64,000 nt of DNA, taken from Muscardinus avellanarius (lineage: Eukaryota > Chordata > Mammalia > Rodentia > Gliridae). The translations under genes were made by a program, and so were the position numbers. The notes beneath the pieces were generated by a model that did not search any database, was not told the DNA's origin, and worked only from the letters and a program-made list of their open reading frames with translations. The stretch lies in assembly GCA_963383645.1 (NCBI GenBank), contig OY726576.1, positions 17,245,131-17,309,130 on the forward strand. Direction: 5' to 3'. Below are positions 35,216-47,469 of the stretch, piece after piece. How positions within the stretch are numbered: the stretch's first letter is position 1; the number at the start of each line of letters is the position of its first letter.

Positions 35216-36340
35216 GTGTTATTTTTAGCTGAGTGCAAAAGTGTTTCTGTAATGGCCAGTGGGAAGGGAGGGAGAGAGAGCGGGCGGGAAAGGAAGGGGA
35301 AAGAGGAGCAATTTTAGCTTAGCATCTCAAGCAGCTCACATTAGACTGACTTCTACAGCAGAGTCCTGACACCTACCGTAGCCCAAGACTCCTAAGTAGT
35401 TTCTGGTAATTCTTCTGAGTGGTATTTTCTGTCTTACTGCACAGAGAGGCTGTGCTGCCTTCTTACTCATCTCGAAACCCAAGGTTATAGAAAAATAAGT
35501 CTAACTGGAAGCCATGCCAGGTGATCATTTGGTCTGCAGAGGGCTTTGGGAAGCTGGAGATTCTCTATGCTTCTTAATACCCACTTTAAAAAACCTTTAC
35601 TTCATACCTGGTATCCCGGGATCGAGTCCTCGCCCTGGTATGACTGACTGCCCCTTGGGCCTCTGCCACGGGACGCCAACAAGACATATCAGGTTCTCCA
35701 GGCTTGCCCAAGCCTCAGACCTTTAGGGCTGCTGTCACATGGGACACGTATTCCTAGGCAATGTAGAAGTCTTAGCTCATACCTCGGGAGGGCAGGCAAA
35801 CTGGTCCTCTCCCCCCAGTCATGTTCTTCATTCTTCTCTGATGGTGATATCTTGACTCTTTTGTGAATTTCAAAGCCTTTTCCACGTGTGGGAGCCTCTC
35901 TCCCAAGTATCAGTATAACAAGATCTCACCCCATTCCCAGACTCTTGCCATTCATGTCTGTCCCGTGAGAGGCTGGGAATGGCTTGAACTGGCTCACAAG
36001 AGCCCAGCTGCACCTCTGTGCCCAGCTTGGCCATGGTGGTGGTAACTTAGAGTCAGCCATGGTGGTGGTGTTTACACCATGGAAGTTGACAGACGCTTTC
36101 ACTAGGGCTTTTCCCTCTGTATTTTCAGTTATTAAGCATTTGCTGGCTCATCCTAAGCCCTCTATTTATGTCGCTTCCTCTGGCTCAGCAGCCATCTCCA
36201 AAACCACCTGCACCCCTAGTTCATTAGCAACACACTTCAGAAAGTTAGACCAGAAAGGAGTATTTTGGAATATAATCCTGTGGAAAGTTAAAAGTAGTTT
36301 TTAGCAACAATATTCTTCCTTTCTGATAAAGTCATAAGCA
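35216..36340. other. Unique intronic sequence
   Basis: No exon or repeat recognised. A short direct repeat ccatggtggtggt occurs at about 36031 and 36057. Confidence 0.4.
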
Positions 36341-36406
36341 GTGTGTGTGTGTATGTGTGTGCGTGTGTGTATGTGCATGTGTGCATATGTATGTATGTGT
36401 GTATGA
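36341..36406. repeat. (TG)n-rich microsatellite
   Basis: TG units with TATG, TGCG and TGCA interruptions. Confidence 0.95.
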
Positions 36407-36584
36407 CAGATTAGAAAGAGCCTAGTGGAAGCTGTACCCAAGGAAGAAGATGGGGAGGGAGATAGGGACCCGACTTCCTATTTTCTCATTTAAGTTTCTT
36501 TGAAGAAACATCAGGTTCTCTGGGTCACAGTTCAAGACACACAGACCTACTATTCATTAAGGTATTATTTCATACAAAAACTAT

Positions 36585-36880
36585 CTTTTCTTAGAAAATT
36601 TTTAGTTTAAATTTTGCATTCATACAAAAGTGGCAGAACAGTATAGAGGATTCCCATAAGCCACTGACTCAGTTTCCCTTACTGTTAACATCTTGCATGA
36701 CCATAGCACAATAATGAAAGCCAAGAATTGATATTGGTATAGTAATATAAACTAATCTCAGACCTTATTCATATTTATCCAGTTTTCCCCCTGACCTCCT
36801 TCACTGCTCTAACGCAGGACTCCACATTGAATTTAGCTGTTATTTGTCTTTAAGGCTTCTAATCCACAGCTGATCTTTAG
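36585..36880 (-). repeat. Old L1 (L1M) 3' UTR, first part
   Basis: Antisense L1M words: cccttactgttaacatcttg, tgatattggtatagtaat, atttatccagttttccccc, ttgaatttagctgttatttg. Continues after the microsatellite at 37152. Confidence 0.75.
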
Positions 36881-37151
36881 TGTGTGTGTGTGTATATATG
36901 TATGCATGTATGTATGTATGTGTATATATGTATATGTGTATGTATGCATGTATGTGTGTATGTATATATGTATGTGTGTATGTATGTGTGCATGTGTGTA
37001 TGTATGTGTGTATATGTATGTATGTGTGTATGTATGCATGTATGTGTATATGTATGTATGTGTGTATGCATGCATGCATGTATATGTGTATATGTATGTG
37101 TGCATGTATGTGTGTGTGTGTGTATGTATGTGTATGTATGTGTGCATGTAT
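36881..37151. repeat. (TATG/TGTA)n microsatellite inside old L1
   Basis: About 270 bp of TATG, TGTG and TGCATG units, almost purely alternating purine-pyrimidine. It explains the Met-Tyr-Val-Cys and Thr-Tyr-Ile-His open frames on both strands, which are not genes. Confidence 0.97.
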
Positions 37152-38035
37152 GATCTTAAGAGTTTTAGGATCCAGCCCAGTTGGCTCTCTCTTCTGTTTT
37201 CTCATAACCTGACTAGGGTTTTATGTTTTCAGTGGAATATCACAGTGATGAGCAGTTTTCAGTAGATCAGATCAGGAATGTGCGATGCTGCTGTGTTTTA
37301 TCGTGAGTATATTGAAGTTTCACTGTCTACTCACCAGTTGGGAGAGATATCTGAATTATGGAGAAAGCTGCCATGAACATTCATGCGCAATAGTGTCTAC
37401 AAGTGTCTTTATTTCTCTTGGGTCAATTCCTGGAAGTGTTATATAATTATAAGAAACTGCCAAATTGTTTACCAGTGTGGTTGTACCTTTTTACACATTA
37501 GAGTTCCAGTTGCTCTCCATTCTCACCAACACATTTTATGGTTGGTCTTCTTAATTTTATTCTAGTGAGTTCATAGACATATCTCATTGTGGTTTTGATT
37601 TGACTGTTTCTAATGAGTAATGATGTTGAACATCTCATGAATTTCTCGCTCATTTATCTTCCTTAAGAAAATGTCTACTTGAATACTTTGTCTATTTTAA
37701 TTGGATTATTGTCTTCTTGTTTCTGAGTTGTAATTATTCCGTATTATTCCTTATATATTGAATACACGTATTCACAAGATTTATATTTTGTAACTATTTT
37801 CTCACAATCTCTGGCCTTCCTTTTCATTTTCTTAGCAACATCTTTGGAAAATCAGAAAGTTTTCTCTTGTTTTGCTTTGTTTGATGTGGTCCATTTTATC
37901 AATCTTTTTTCTTTCCTGGTTTTTCCTTTTCTGTGTTCTATCTAATAAATCTTTGTGTACCCCAGGGTCACAAATATTTTCTCCTGGAATGGCTTTCAAG
38001 TGGCAATCGCTCTTAACATTTTTTTCCTTTTAGTT
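37152..38035 (-). repeat. Old L1 (L1M) 3' UTR and ORF2 end, second part
   Basis: Antisense L1 body: catgaacattcatgcgcaa, caaattgtttaccagtgtgg, ctcaccaacacattttatg, tctcattgtggttttgattt, ccttccttttcattttctta. Diverged, non-coding. Confidence 0.8.
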
Positions 38036-38895
38036 TCTCTACCTCGTAACTTAACTTTAAATCTAACAAATCACTTTTCTCAGTGAGGTACACCAAGAAG
38101 CAGTAGTCCCTTGGCCCACAGTAACATGCTTGCAATAACCATGGCAAATTGTTATTCTTTTGTTATAACTGCTCCTGTGCTGACTGCAACGGAGCACCTG
38201 CCACTCAGTCTTCGGGGTGTTCCCAAAAGCATACTAAGCTAACTTGATATGTGGGGTTGATGGAGGCTGTAGTGTGCTGAGAAACACTCAAAAAAGCTCT
38301 CCTGTAAACGCAAATAAGTAAAAGTCCCTCTCGGTAGCATTTGTAAATTTCCGTGGCGTAAATACAACCTGACCGATTTTAATCCACCAATCAACTGACT
38401 TGCAAAATTCCTGAACTTGTGATAATTGGTGCTTATGAACTGAGCTAATTCTGCTCCGGCACACCACCAGGATGGGCGGTTTATTTGAGGGGACCCCCAA
38501 GAACCAGAACGTGAACCAAGAGAGAAATGAGACAAGGGAAGAAGGAAGCCAGCAAAGAGGGAAGTCAAGAGTTGGTTGACCATGTGAGCAACGGGATCCG
38601 ATCACAATGTGGAGTTGCCCCAGTGAGCGCTGAGAAGGCTAGACTGGGGATTCACTGACTCCTCCCCTACCTCTCTTTGGTTGTCCCTGGGTTAATAAGG
38701 TGTGGGCATGTCCAGGTTGCTCTGCAGATGGGCTGAGGAACATTCTTTGGCACTGGAAAGGCATTGACAGAAAGGCAGAGGCACGGGTCAAGTGGGAAGC
38801 TGTCCTGAATAGGAAGCTGCCAGGGTGCCCTCAGGTGTTCATTGTCAGAAATGGACCCAGGGCTCTATCTGCCCCACACACCATACACTTTATTT
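38036..38895. other. Unique intronic sequence
   Basis: Nothing recognised. Confidence 0.4.
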
Positions 38896-38900
38896 CTTTT

Positions 38901-39024
38901 TTGAATCCCGAATTACCAACACCAACGATTCCTCCCAGCAGATCCGTAGTCAAAGGCAGCATTTGAATCCCGAATTACCAACACCAACGATTCCTCCCAG
39001 CAGATCCGTAGTCAAAGGCAGCAT
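38901..39024 (+). repeat. Exact 62-bp tandem duplication
   Basis: Two perfect copies (38901-38962 and 38963-39024) of a 62-bp unit starting ttgaatcccgaattacc and ending caaaggcagcat. Confidence 0.98.
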
Positions 39025-39139
39025 TTCCTGTCCGATGCAAACTTGCTGAGAAAATATAACCCAGAAGAGGAGCTTTCAGTCTCCATTGAGAAATGCTTTC
39101 CTTACTGCCTAAGTGTCCGTGGGTTTAAAGTCCCCACCT

Positions 39140-39352
39140 AGCCGGGCGTGGTGGCGCACGCTTGTAATCCCCGCGCTTGGGAGGCGGAGACAGGAGGATC
39201 CTGCAGGTTCGAAGCCAGCCGCACTGGCTTAAGAGACCCTGTTTCCAAATTTTAAAAAATATATAAAATAGGTCTGGCAGTGTAGCCCAGAGGTAGAAGG
39301 GCTTCCAGGAACCCCAGTACCACAAAAAAATAAAAAATAAAATAAAATAAAA
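39140..39352 (+). repeat. B1-ID SINE, young subfamily, with TSD
   Basis: Near-consensus copy: gccgggcgtggtggcgcac, aatccccgcgcttgggagg, ataggtctggcagtgtagcc. TSD aaagtccccacct at 39127-39139 and 39353-39365. Confidence 0.95.
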
Positions 39353-39480
39353 TAAAGTCCCCACCTGACTAGAGCCTGGAGACACCAACATTCTCCAAAG
39401 CACTTCCATTAGTAGATTTTGTTTTCTTCAAACAAAGGTAACTAGTTCCTTTGTGGAGTCTTTAAAGGGTAGGTAATATA

Positions 39481-39687
39481 GCCAGGTATGGTAGAGCACG
39501 CCTGTAATCCTAGTACTTGGGAGGCTGAAACAGAAAGATCACAGGTTTAAGGCCAGCCTCAGCAATTTAATGAGACCTTTAGTAACTGAGCAAGACCTTC
39601 TTTAAAAATAAAAAGGGCTGAGTCATAGCTTGGATGTAGAATAGCCCTTGATTCAACCATAGTACAAAAAAATAATAAATAAACACA
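39481..39687 (+). repeat. B1-ID SINE
   Basis: gccaggtatggtagagcac, aatcctagtacttgggagg, ID half agggctgagtcatagctt. Confidence 0.9.
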
Positions 39688-40554
39688 AGTAGTAGAACCC
39701 AATTGAATAATTTTCCCACTTAAGCCACTGGAGCATTGGAATTCCATGATGGAATTGTGTGATGGGGGGAGGGACTGTCTTACTAACCAGTGGACAAGTC
39801 GTATTCCAATATGTTCTTATCTTGATATGGCCACATCTCAAGCTCCAGCAGCAGGAGGCTGCGTTCCTGAGGTACTTCCGCTGACCTTCCTTCGCTGGGT
39901 GTCCGACCTAATGTCTCCGTGGTTATGTAGATCAGAGAAAATCTTATCATGACAAATAATGAGATTGTTTCTTAAAAGGCAAAGTCCAGTCTTTCTTGGA
40001 GCAAAGAGAAATTGGCCATGGCTGTGTCTTCTCTGCTGGGAAAACATCCCACAGATGTGGAACAGATGGACCTGGATTTCAACGCCATCTGCTTTTCAGT
40101 TGTGATTGACATCGCATGAGGTGGGGGTTTGGGGTTTTACCATTAGTTGGCCATCCCTGTTGATCTCTGGGGAATCCTAAATCCTATGTTTGCTGGAATG
40201 TGAAACTGGGTTGGGTTTCTTTGGACAGGCAACAACTCGTATGAGAAAAAGGAAGAAAAGGAATCCAATTTCTTGGGCAAACCAACCCCATACCTCTGAT
40301 TTTGTGGCAGTGGCCTCCACAGATGCTGGTGGAGGAAAGAATAAAACTATTAATCTTTTCTTATGCTTTTGTGAAACAAGGGAATGAATGCTTCCATGAA
40401 CCCATTTCTATTCAGTTGGCCCCACTTTTCTCACAAACCGATTAATATAATAACTGGCTTTTCTCACAAATTGATTACAATAATGAACCCCTAAAACAAG
40501 ACTGTTACGGGGCATTCGCCAAGGGCTCACAACATCCCAGCCAGCATGCAAGAA
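39688..40554. other. Unique intronic sequence
   Basis: Nothing recognised. Confidence 0.4.
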
Positions 40555-40720
40555 ACTTTGCACACGCGCATTAGCTAGTTTCAAAACAGCCATATGAGAT
40601 AGGCACTATTCCCCCCATTTTACGTACAAGAAAAGCCAAAGGCTTAGGTTAAGGCACCTCATGTCACACAGTGAAGCATGGACCCCACCCCTCTAATTCT
40701 GCTTCACAGCCAGATTCCCT
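40555..40720 (-). repeat. MIR fragment
   Basis: Antisense MIR: atatgagataggcactatt, cccccattttacgtacaag, ggcacctcatgtcacacag. Confidence 0.6.
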
Positions 40721-42913
40721 TGGTGTCTCCATGGACTGACCACAGTGGAGCTGGGTGGCAGAAGCCAGCAGCAAAGTTCTGCCGTTCCTCTTTTGTAAGC
40801 AAAACACAACTGGAAGAGGCCATGGTCTTCCAGTCTCTTTGTGACTCTTATGGCTTCAAGGGATTGATTTCTCTCACACTTTGGTGCGCACTTCCCCAGT
40901 TTGCCTTGAGAGTATCTCCCTGATTCTTATTTGCAATTCTGCTTCTTGTGTTGTCTGAGCCCTGGGGGAGCCAAGCTCCTAACATGGGTGTCAGTATTGC
41001 CAAACTATAGCTGAGTGGGTCTTGCCCATTAATGATGAGAACACCTCATATTGTCCTTCTAACAAGAGGATTTTTAGTAAAACAATCTGAGATCATTGTT
41101 GAATTTTGATTTTTGGAAGGGCTTTAGAAGGTCACATGCCAGGTGTGCAGACTACACAGACATACCAGGACCAGGAGCCATTTGTACGGGGCACCACAGT
41201 TTCCCTGGATGACTATCCCTGAATTTCCAGCCAGCCTGCATCAACCAGAGAAGGAGCCCATGTGCCTGGCCAAGTCAATTGTCTGACAAGAGAGGTTTCG
41301 AATCCCCTAGTTAAAAGCCCACAGTAATCATCTGGTAATTATTTTAATGGATTGCCATTGAAGTGAGAAGTTGGAAGAGCAATAGCAGGAAGGTTTGGCC
41401 TGGCTTAGTTAGCTTCAGCAATGAAATGGAAGTCTGAGTTTAAACCTCACTCAAGCCCGTTTGCTTTGTTCATTTACACACACCACCTGCCCACAGCCAG
41501 CCATTGGCCCTTTATGGTCATCACAAGAAGCATCAGGCCAAAGACTCTGGGATGACTGAGTGGAGCCGGTGACCACGGTGCAACGTCACCCTCTGCTGCA
41601 GAATCACAGGCCCTTGTGATTCTGCAGGAGGATGCCGTAACCTGAGAAGGGTATCATGGCTTTTGATTGGGTGTCTGAACCGAGATGCAAGGTACCGACC
41701 TCCTGGGCACTCGATCGTCACTATAATGGAATGGGAAGGTGATGCCACTGAGCCTGGCTCTCCACAGGACAGAAGCCTCACACCACTGAAGACAAACACA
41801 CTGATCCTGTGCACCTGAACCAAAGAGCCCACAAGTAACCGTGAGAAGCCAGCCCCTGCTCTGTGCTGCCACCTGTTTCTATTACGTGTGTTCTGAGTGT
41901 TCCGTTATTCCATCCAGCTGAAATTCTAAAACTTAGAGTCTATTAGCAGTAGGGCAGGCGCGCACATGGAGTGGTAAGCATAAATTACCTGTGAAAACTA
42001 TTGAACAGTGTATGGTGTTTACCAGTGTTAGATAAAATGTGGTCTGCTATCTAAATATTAAAACTTAGAATTCATCAAGAAGTCGTCTACTTTAGAAAAG
42101 TACAAAAGATACTTGAAAGGGAGTAACAGAGAAAAGCACGGGGAGGGGGGAAAATCGAAGAATAGTTTTCAGAATATTGACTATGAATTGACTATGAATA
42201 AATGAATTACTTAGCACCTTTGTTTTCATATAAATTTATATTAATAGGAGATCAGTTTTGTGTTCCCTTCTCCACTGAATAAGCGTTAAATAAATATGTA
42301 AAACTATGGGCTTGAAAAGGCACCAGATTCTGAGCCTGCCTTGGGTGTCTGAGTCTCGGGCCTGTTCTGGGTTTGACTGCTGGCCCTTAATTGGCTTGCA
42401 GTCCACTGTTTGATGCCTGGCAGCTGTGGTGCCCACCAGCTCCCAAGACATGGTTTGCACAGGTAATAATAAGATAATGATAGGAAGGCAAGAATGCAAA
42501 TATTCTGATAACGTCACCTCACCTGGCATCTCTCATGGGAACCCAGTAAGCTCCTGCAGTAAGGCTTAGCGTGAACTTTAGCAAGAAAATTTCTATTCTA
42601 CTGTGGCTTTCCTTGGGAAGGCTCAGCTTCGGTTTCTAATAAGAACTTTTAGGCGAAAAGCAGGTCTCTTACACTTGAAGAATTAAGTGAGATATGCCTT
42701 ATAAGGAACTATGTTTTATAGAGCCTTGTGTAATATACCTGAAACATGCCTGGAATTTCTGGATCAACAAATAATGGCAAATATTATCTATTAATATCAT
42801 TATCATCGGTGAGACTGTGTCCTTTGAAATATCATCATGGTCAATACATTTGAAACTGCCTTGCTATTTTGAAATATGTGTGCCTGTTGCGCTGGTAATA
42901 CCATCAAATCCAC
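40721..42913. other. Unique intronic sequence with a 13-bp perfect hairpin
   Basis: No exon or repeat recognised. The hairpin at 41596-41627 is described under findings. Confidence 0.4.
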
Positions 42914-43325
42914 TGTTGCAGTCAGCTTTTCCATCGCTGTGACCAAAATACCCAACAGGAACAACTTAGAGGAGGAAGGTTCATTTGGCTCCTGGTTTCA
43001 GGGGTTTAGTCCGTAGTCAGCCAGTTTCAAAGCAGAAACATCATGGTGGTGGGGTGTGGTAGAGAAAGGCTGAGCTCATGGCTCACTCCTGGGAAGCAGA
43101 GGAAGGGACCAGGAGGGTGGCCCACAAGACCACACCCCAGGAGCCCAGCCCTTACACCCTACCTGCGGACAGTTACCACCCAGTAAGCCCATTCAAAGTA
43201 TTAACCCATCAGTGGAGTGACCCACTGATGAGATGAGAGCCCTGCTTCAGTCATTCACCTCTGAACATTTTTGTGTTGCTAATACCAAAATTTGCTGGGA
43301 GATATTCCATATCCAACCCATAATA
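42914..43325 (-). repeat. MaLR (MST-like) LTR, near full length
   Basis: Antisense LTR from tgttgcagtcagctttt, gctgtgaccaaaatacc, tggtttcaggggtttagtc, aacatcatggtggtggg, agttaccacccagtaagcc to ttccatatccaacccataa. Typical ERVL-MaLR LTR layout; no internal viral sequence. Confidence 0.7.
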
Positions 43326-44802
43326 GTTGTTCTTCCTGTGGGTTCTCTGCATGGTGACTTGAAATTTGTACCTTTTTCCCTCTTCTTTTGTATCATGTTT
43401 GATTTTCCAATGGGAATCTGTTTTCTAGTAACATGGGAAAGACTTACCCAGGAGGTGTTTTATAACCACCATGGTAGGCCAACCCTCAGCTGCCAGAAAG
43501 TGCCAGGAGCCCCCCTGCCTGGCGGCCCCTTGGCATCCCCAGAGGCCTTTATCACAGGGCGCCTGATTGGCAGTGGGCGTCTGCACCTCTTTTTGTCTCA
43601 TGCCTGGACGCCCTTGTAGCATCCCTGGCCGTCAGCTTTGAAGTACAGAAAGCTTGGCAAATGTATCCATTTCTCATCCCAATCCTAGCCCTGATCTTAC
43701 AGTGTGTCAGAGGAAGCTTTTTGCCTGGAAACAAGATCAATACCTAATATAGGAACATATTCTTGGTGGGATGGTTTATGGACTGCTAAGCCGCATTGGC
43801 CGTTTCAGTGAGTTGAATATGTCAGCAGTGGACAGCTTATTTAGATCTTGGTTAATCCACAGATGTGCAGTTCTGTATTTCAATTACTGAATCTGGATGT
43901 CCTTTCAAGGATAATGTTAAAACCTGCATATCATTGGATCAGCCAAGTCACACAGCAAAAGAGGGTTGGAAGCCATCGTAATTTGGGAATGCATTTTCTG
44001 GCTTATCCACACAGCTGTAAGAAACAGAATTAATTATTTTTAAATTGGCTTCTTCAAGGAAAAAATCTCCATGGGCCAAGAATTCTGTACATACTTTGAG
44101 TACGTTGATCAATAAGAAGTCATTTTAAAGATTTCTTTGTGTGCCAAGCCTCCCGGCTCCTCAGAGATTATAGAATTATAAAACGGGGCTTTTACCTCTA
44201 AAATTCCCCACCACCTATAAAAATCACAGGAGAAATACAAATTCAGAGTGGCATAGACACTTTTAAAAAGACTCTACATGCTGTTTCATAAAATATTTTG
44301 TTTAGAAGTGTTTGTGAATGCATTTTCTTATTGCTAAATGCAACTTTATATAATCCTTCCTTAGCATTCCACTGGATGATGAACCATACTTTATATAACC
44401 CACCCCTATGTATATTTTGTTACATTTTAATAATTTATTGGAGTCAGTAATTTTGGAACAAATATGTTTCTGTGCAGCTGTCTGATATTTCCACAGAATC
44501 AAGAGTTCCAGTGTACTTTAGTATCTTACAATCTGGCTCAAAAGACCGAACACACACGTGTTAAAAGAAGGCCAGTTCATACAAGGGAGGAGGGCTAGAG
44601 TAGCAGATTAGTGCAATGACCCAGAGACAAAGGTGTGAGATCTTTTCACACTCCGGTTGCTACAGAAGGCTTCGAGGACAGTTGCGAGAGAAGAAACTCA
44701 GCTCACCACAGCTCACGTGGAAAGGCGTGTTTGGGGATCATGAAATTGGAATGTCCACTTTGGTTTAGGCCTGAGCTAGGTCACCAGTGTGTCACTGGAC
44801 AC

Positions 44803-44838
<36 letters not shown>

Positions 44839-45846
44839 GTACCGATCCATTGCTGTTTGGCTTCTGTGTGAGTCACAGTCTTAGGCAAGCTCTCTCTCTC
44901 TATTATAGCTGCTCCTAGCAGCTTCAAACCCAAGTGCATTTCTATCCCATGAGGAGAAGGCTTCTTCTCCGTCTTCTCTATTGGTCCCTGCTTGGCTCCT
45001 CCCATGGACCATCTACCCTCTCACCACTGCGTGACAAGGAATGGGGTGCTGTCCTGTTCCTCTGCCCTCTGGGGAGAAGGGTGTGTTTGCACTGGCCCCA
45101 TGCACTGGGGCAGTCTTCAACAGGAAAAGATACCAAGTGGTCAGTAATGAGAGGCAGGTCACCACTGACAACGATAGAACTTAGACCCATGCCCATCAAA
45201 TGCTTTTGGCTACAAGTAATAGGGAAACTCCAAATCAGACTGACCTCGACAGAGCCACGGCCCCTCATGACGTCCTCAGGCAGTGTGAACTCGAGGGCTC
45301 AGTGATGTTCTGAAGTCTCGGGGGCTTTACGACTCAGGATCAACCTCATCCCAAGTCTGGTCCCCTTCAATTCGGCTACCAATGGCAATTAGGCTTCCAG
45401 CATCCAGTCTAGTGTCAGCAACAGTACCGTAAAGCACTACAAAACCTTTCCTGCCATCGAATCGGGTCAGCTTCAGTCATGTGAGCACCTCTGGCCCAAT
45501 AGGCATCCGTAACAAATATCACATAGCAACTAGCCAATTGGTGCCTACTCCTGGATGCAAGGGTGGGGTCCTTTTCCACAGGGAGGGCAGTAGATGTTTG
45601 GATGAAACTGGGGTCCCCTCAGGAAGAAGTGGGAGATGGGGGCTGGGTGGTCAATCAGTCAACACTGAAATCCAAATAATATTTTATTAATTAGAGAGGC
45701 AGCATGGAGTGGGTAACATGGAGAAGCAATTTCCAAGGACTTCCTTGGCATAGACGACCAAGATGTGGAAAAATGTTTGCTAAGGCTGCCCTGCAGAGAC
45801 CACAGTAGTGAGCGGGATCTGTTGGAAATTTTAATCTGTCTGCTCT
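43326..45846. other. Mostly unique intronic sequence
   Basis: Contains a (TG)n tract at 44804-44836. 44300-44480 is AT-rich and vaguely L1-like. No exon recognised. Confidence 0.4.
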
Positions 45847-45944
45847 CTCATCCCACGTACATTTACTGAGCACCTACTATGTGTCATCCCTGTGATGACT
45901 TCTAGGGATACAGTAATAATTACAAGACAAAGTTTATATCCTCA
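45847..45944 (-). repeat. L2 3' end fragment
   Basis: Antisense L2 tail: tttactgagcacctactatg, tgtcatccctgtgatgac, gggatacagtaataattac. Confidence 0.6.
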
Positions 45945-45993
45945 TGAACTCACAGGTCCAAAACCTTTGGATGTAAGGGCCTACTGTGCTTCT
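45945..45993. mobile_element. Tigger/MER2-like terminal fragment
   Basis: 49 bp ending gatgtaagggcctactgtg. It matches 46844-46892 at 44 of 49 positions without gaps. Likely a Tigger end alone. Confidence 0.55.
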
Positions 45994-46281
45994 CCCCAGA
46001 AGGGGAGATTGGCAACAGGCTTAATGTACCAAAAGAAAAAAAAGCCAGAAAAGAGAGTAGAAAGAAGCGGGTGAGCAGAAGGCTGATGTTTGGCAGGGAC
46101 CCGAAGAGTGGTATTTGAGGGGAAGAGAGTTTGGGGCCGAGGGAACAGCAAGTCCGCAGGCCCCGCAGCAGGCAGGCTCAGCAGGCTTGGGGAATAATAA
46201 GTTAGTGGTAGCAAAGGACATTGTTGAAGCCATGGCTCTGCCTGACTGACTCTAACGCTGACCCTTCCTCCTCTCTCCCAG

Positions 46282-46356
46282 GCCATGTACATGTTCTACG
46301 CGCTGGCCATTGTGTGTGATGACTTCTTCGTCCCCTCTCTGGAGAAGATCTGTGAG
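46282..46356 (+). CDS. SLC24A3: SLC24A3 internal exon (first membrane segment / start of alpha-1 region)
   Basis: This 75-nt, 25-codon exon encodes a peptide containing YMFYALAIVCDDFFVPS and ending LEKICE. That sequence is the start of the mature exchanger core of the NCKX family, just before the alpha-1 repeat: a hydrophobic helix followed by the conserved CDDFFVPSLEKIC segment. The family exchanges intracellular Ca2+ plus K+ for extracellular Na+ at the plasma membrane. The exon opens in phase 0 after a strong pyrimidine tract ending ctctctcccag and closes in phase 0 before the donor gtatgtg. The next exon continues RLHLSED in frame. The reading frame is open with no disabling change. From memory, human SLC24A3 has Ile where this sequence has Met in the AMYMF stretch. 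SLC24A4 is nearly identical over this exon, so assignment to SLC24A3 rests mainly on the next two exons. The upstream exon is not visible in the 46 kb before it. Confidence 0.95.
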
Positions 46357-46589
46357 GTATGTGTCTTGCATCCCCTGTGCCGGGGCAAGGCCTGGGGTGG
46401 GGCCCATGCCCGGGATGTTCCAGCCTCTTAGCGAGGTCCTGGGGAGTGTTAGGCACCTGCTTGCTTGGAAGAGAAGGGTACAGTGGCACAACAGCTCCAT
46501 CAGTCCACTGGGCGTGTGAGGACACCGATGGACGGCTGGACTTTAACCCATGAAGCCAGCTTTCCCGCGGCATCTGCCCAGGACCGATG

Positions 46590-46892
46590 GTGCTGCGTGC
46601 CTTGGTATCCCTGGGGGATTGGTCCGACGACCAATACCAGAATCCACGGATGCTCAAACCTGGTATATTTGCAAACAACCTACACGTACCTTGCCTTATA
46701 CTTCAAATCTCCAGGTTACTTATGATGCCAACACCGTGTCAATGGAGACGGTGGTTATACTGTGTTGTTTATGGAGTGATGACAAGACTTTGTATGTTCA
46801 GCCCAGATGCAGGTTTTTTCTGGCTTCATGGTCCACCATTGGTTGAATTCACACGTCCCAAACCTTCGGATGTAAGGGCCTGCTGTGCTTCT
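46590..46892 (+). mobile_element. MER2/Tigger-type DNA transposon, internally deleted
   Basis: Starts with the terminal-repeat-like ttggtatccctgggggattg, then agaatccacggatgctcaa, atactgtgttgtttatgg, attggttgaattcacacg and ends gtaagggcctgctgtg. A non-autonomous copy about 230 bp after the exon, with no transposase frame. Confidence 0.7.
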
Positions 46893-47469
46893 GTTCTGCT
46901 TCTCTGTTTCCTTCTGCTCCCATAATCCTCCTTTGGTGATCTGCAGGCCCCTCCCCCCCCACACACACACATACATCTCGGTCAAGCTTCCTTGCTCTGT
47001 CTATGTCTAGAGACGCTCTCCGCAGAGGTGTAAAAGGCCCCGAGATGAGGGGCTGGGCACAGAGATCGGGAGGTGTATCCGTTACAGACCACAACAAACG
47101 CAGGCGGAGCAGCAAGTTAAGGCCTTTCTTCAAAATTCACCAGCCCGTCTGGAACACTCACTCTGGCCTCCATTGTCTTTTTGGCTAATCTGAAATGCCG
47201 TTTCCTTCCTCTGCAAGTTTGGCATGATATAAATTACATAAAATATAATAAATATATTACATGTTATATAAAATATATGACATATATTTATTGATTTATT
47301 TATGTCAAATTGAGAGTCCTGCCTTTCAGAAAGGCTCGCTCACAAACACATCTCTCAGCCAGAGCTCTGTCGGGGCCAGCAGTCCTCAAATCTTGGGGCC
47401 TTTGCCTTCTCTTCCTCCTTCCCAAATCTAATTCCGTACATCATGGGGGACAAAGAGAATGGGACCAGA
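46893..47469. other. Unique intronic sequence
   Basis: Short C-run plus (CA)n at 46950-46970 and an AT-rich stretch at 47222-47310. Nothing else recognised. Confidence 0.4.

Larger units (their letters stand above)
1..46281 (+). other. Intron of SLC24A3 upstream of the first visible exon (partial)
   Basis: All 46.3 kb before the first exon is inferred to be intron of the same gene, because the exon at 46282 begins in the middle of the protein in phase 0 and no preceding exon could be found. I looked for the expected upstream coding (a segment ending in VVLHVLC or similar before a donor) and did not recognise it. Known SLC24A3 genes have very long 5' introns, which fits. Open reading frames in this stretch are short and cross SINEs, microsatellites and L1 pieces, so none is annotated as a gene. 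Confidence 0.8.

Noticed and set aside
36840..37205. Open frames rich in His-Thr-Tyr-Ile or Met-Tyr-Val-Cys on both strands
   Set aside because: Translation of a (TATG/TGTG)n microsatellite.
38901..39024. CRISPR-like or satellite array
   Set aside because: Only two adjacent copies with no spacer, in mammalian intron.
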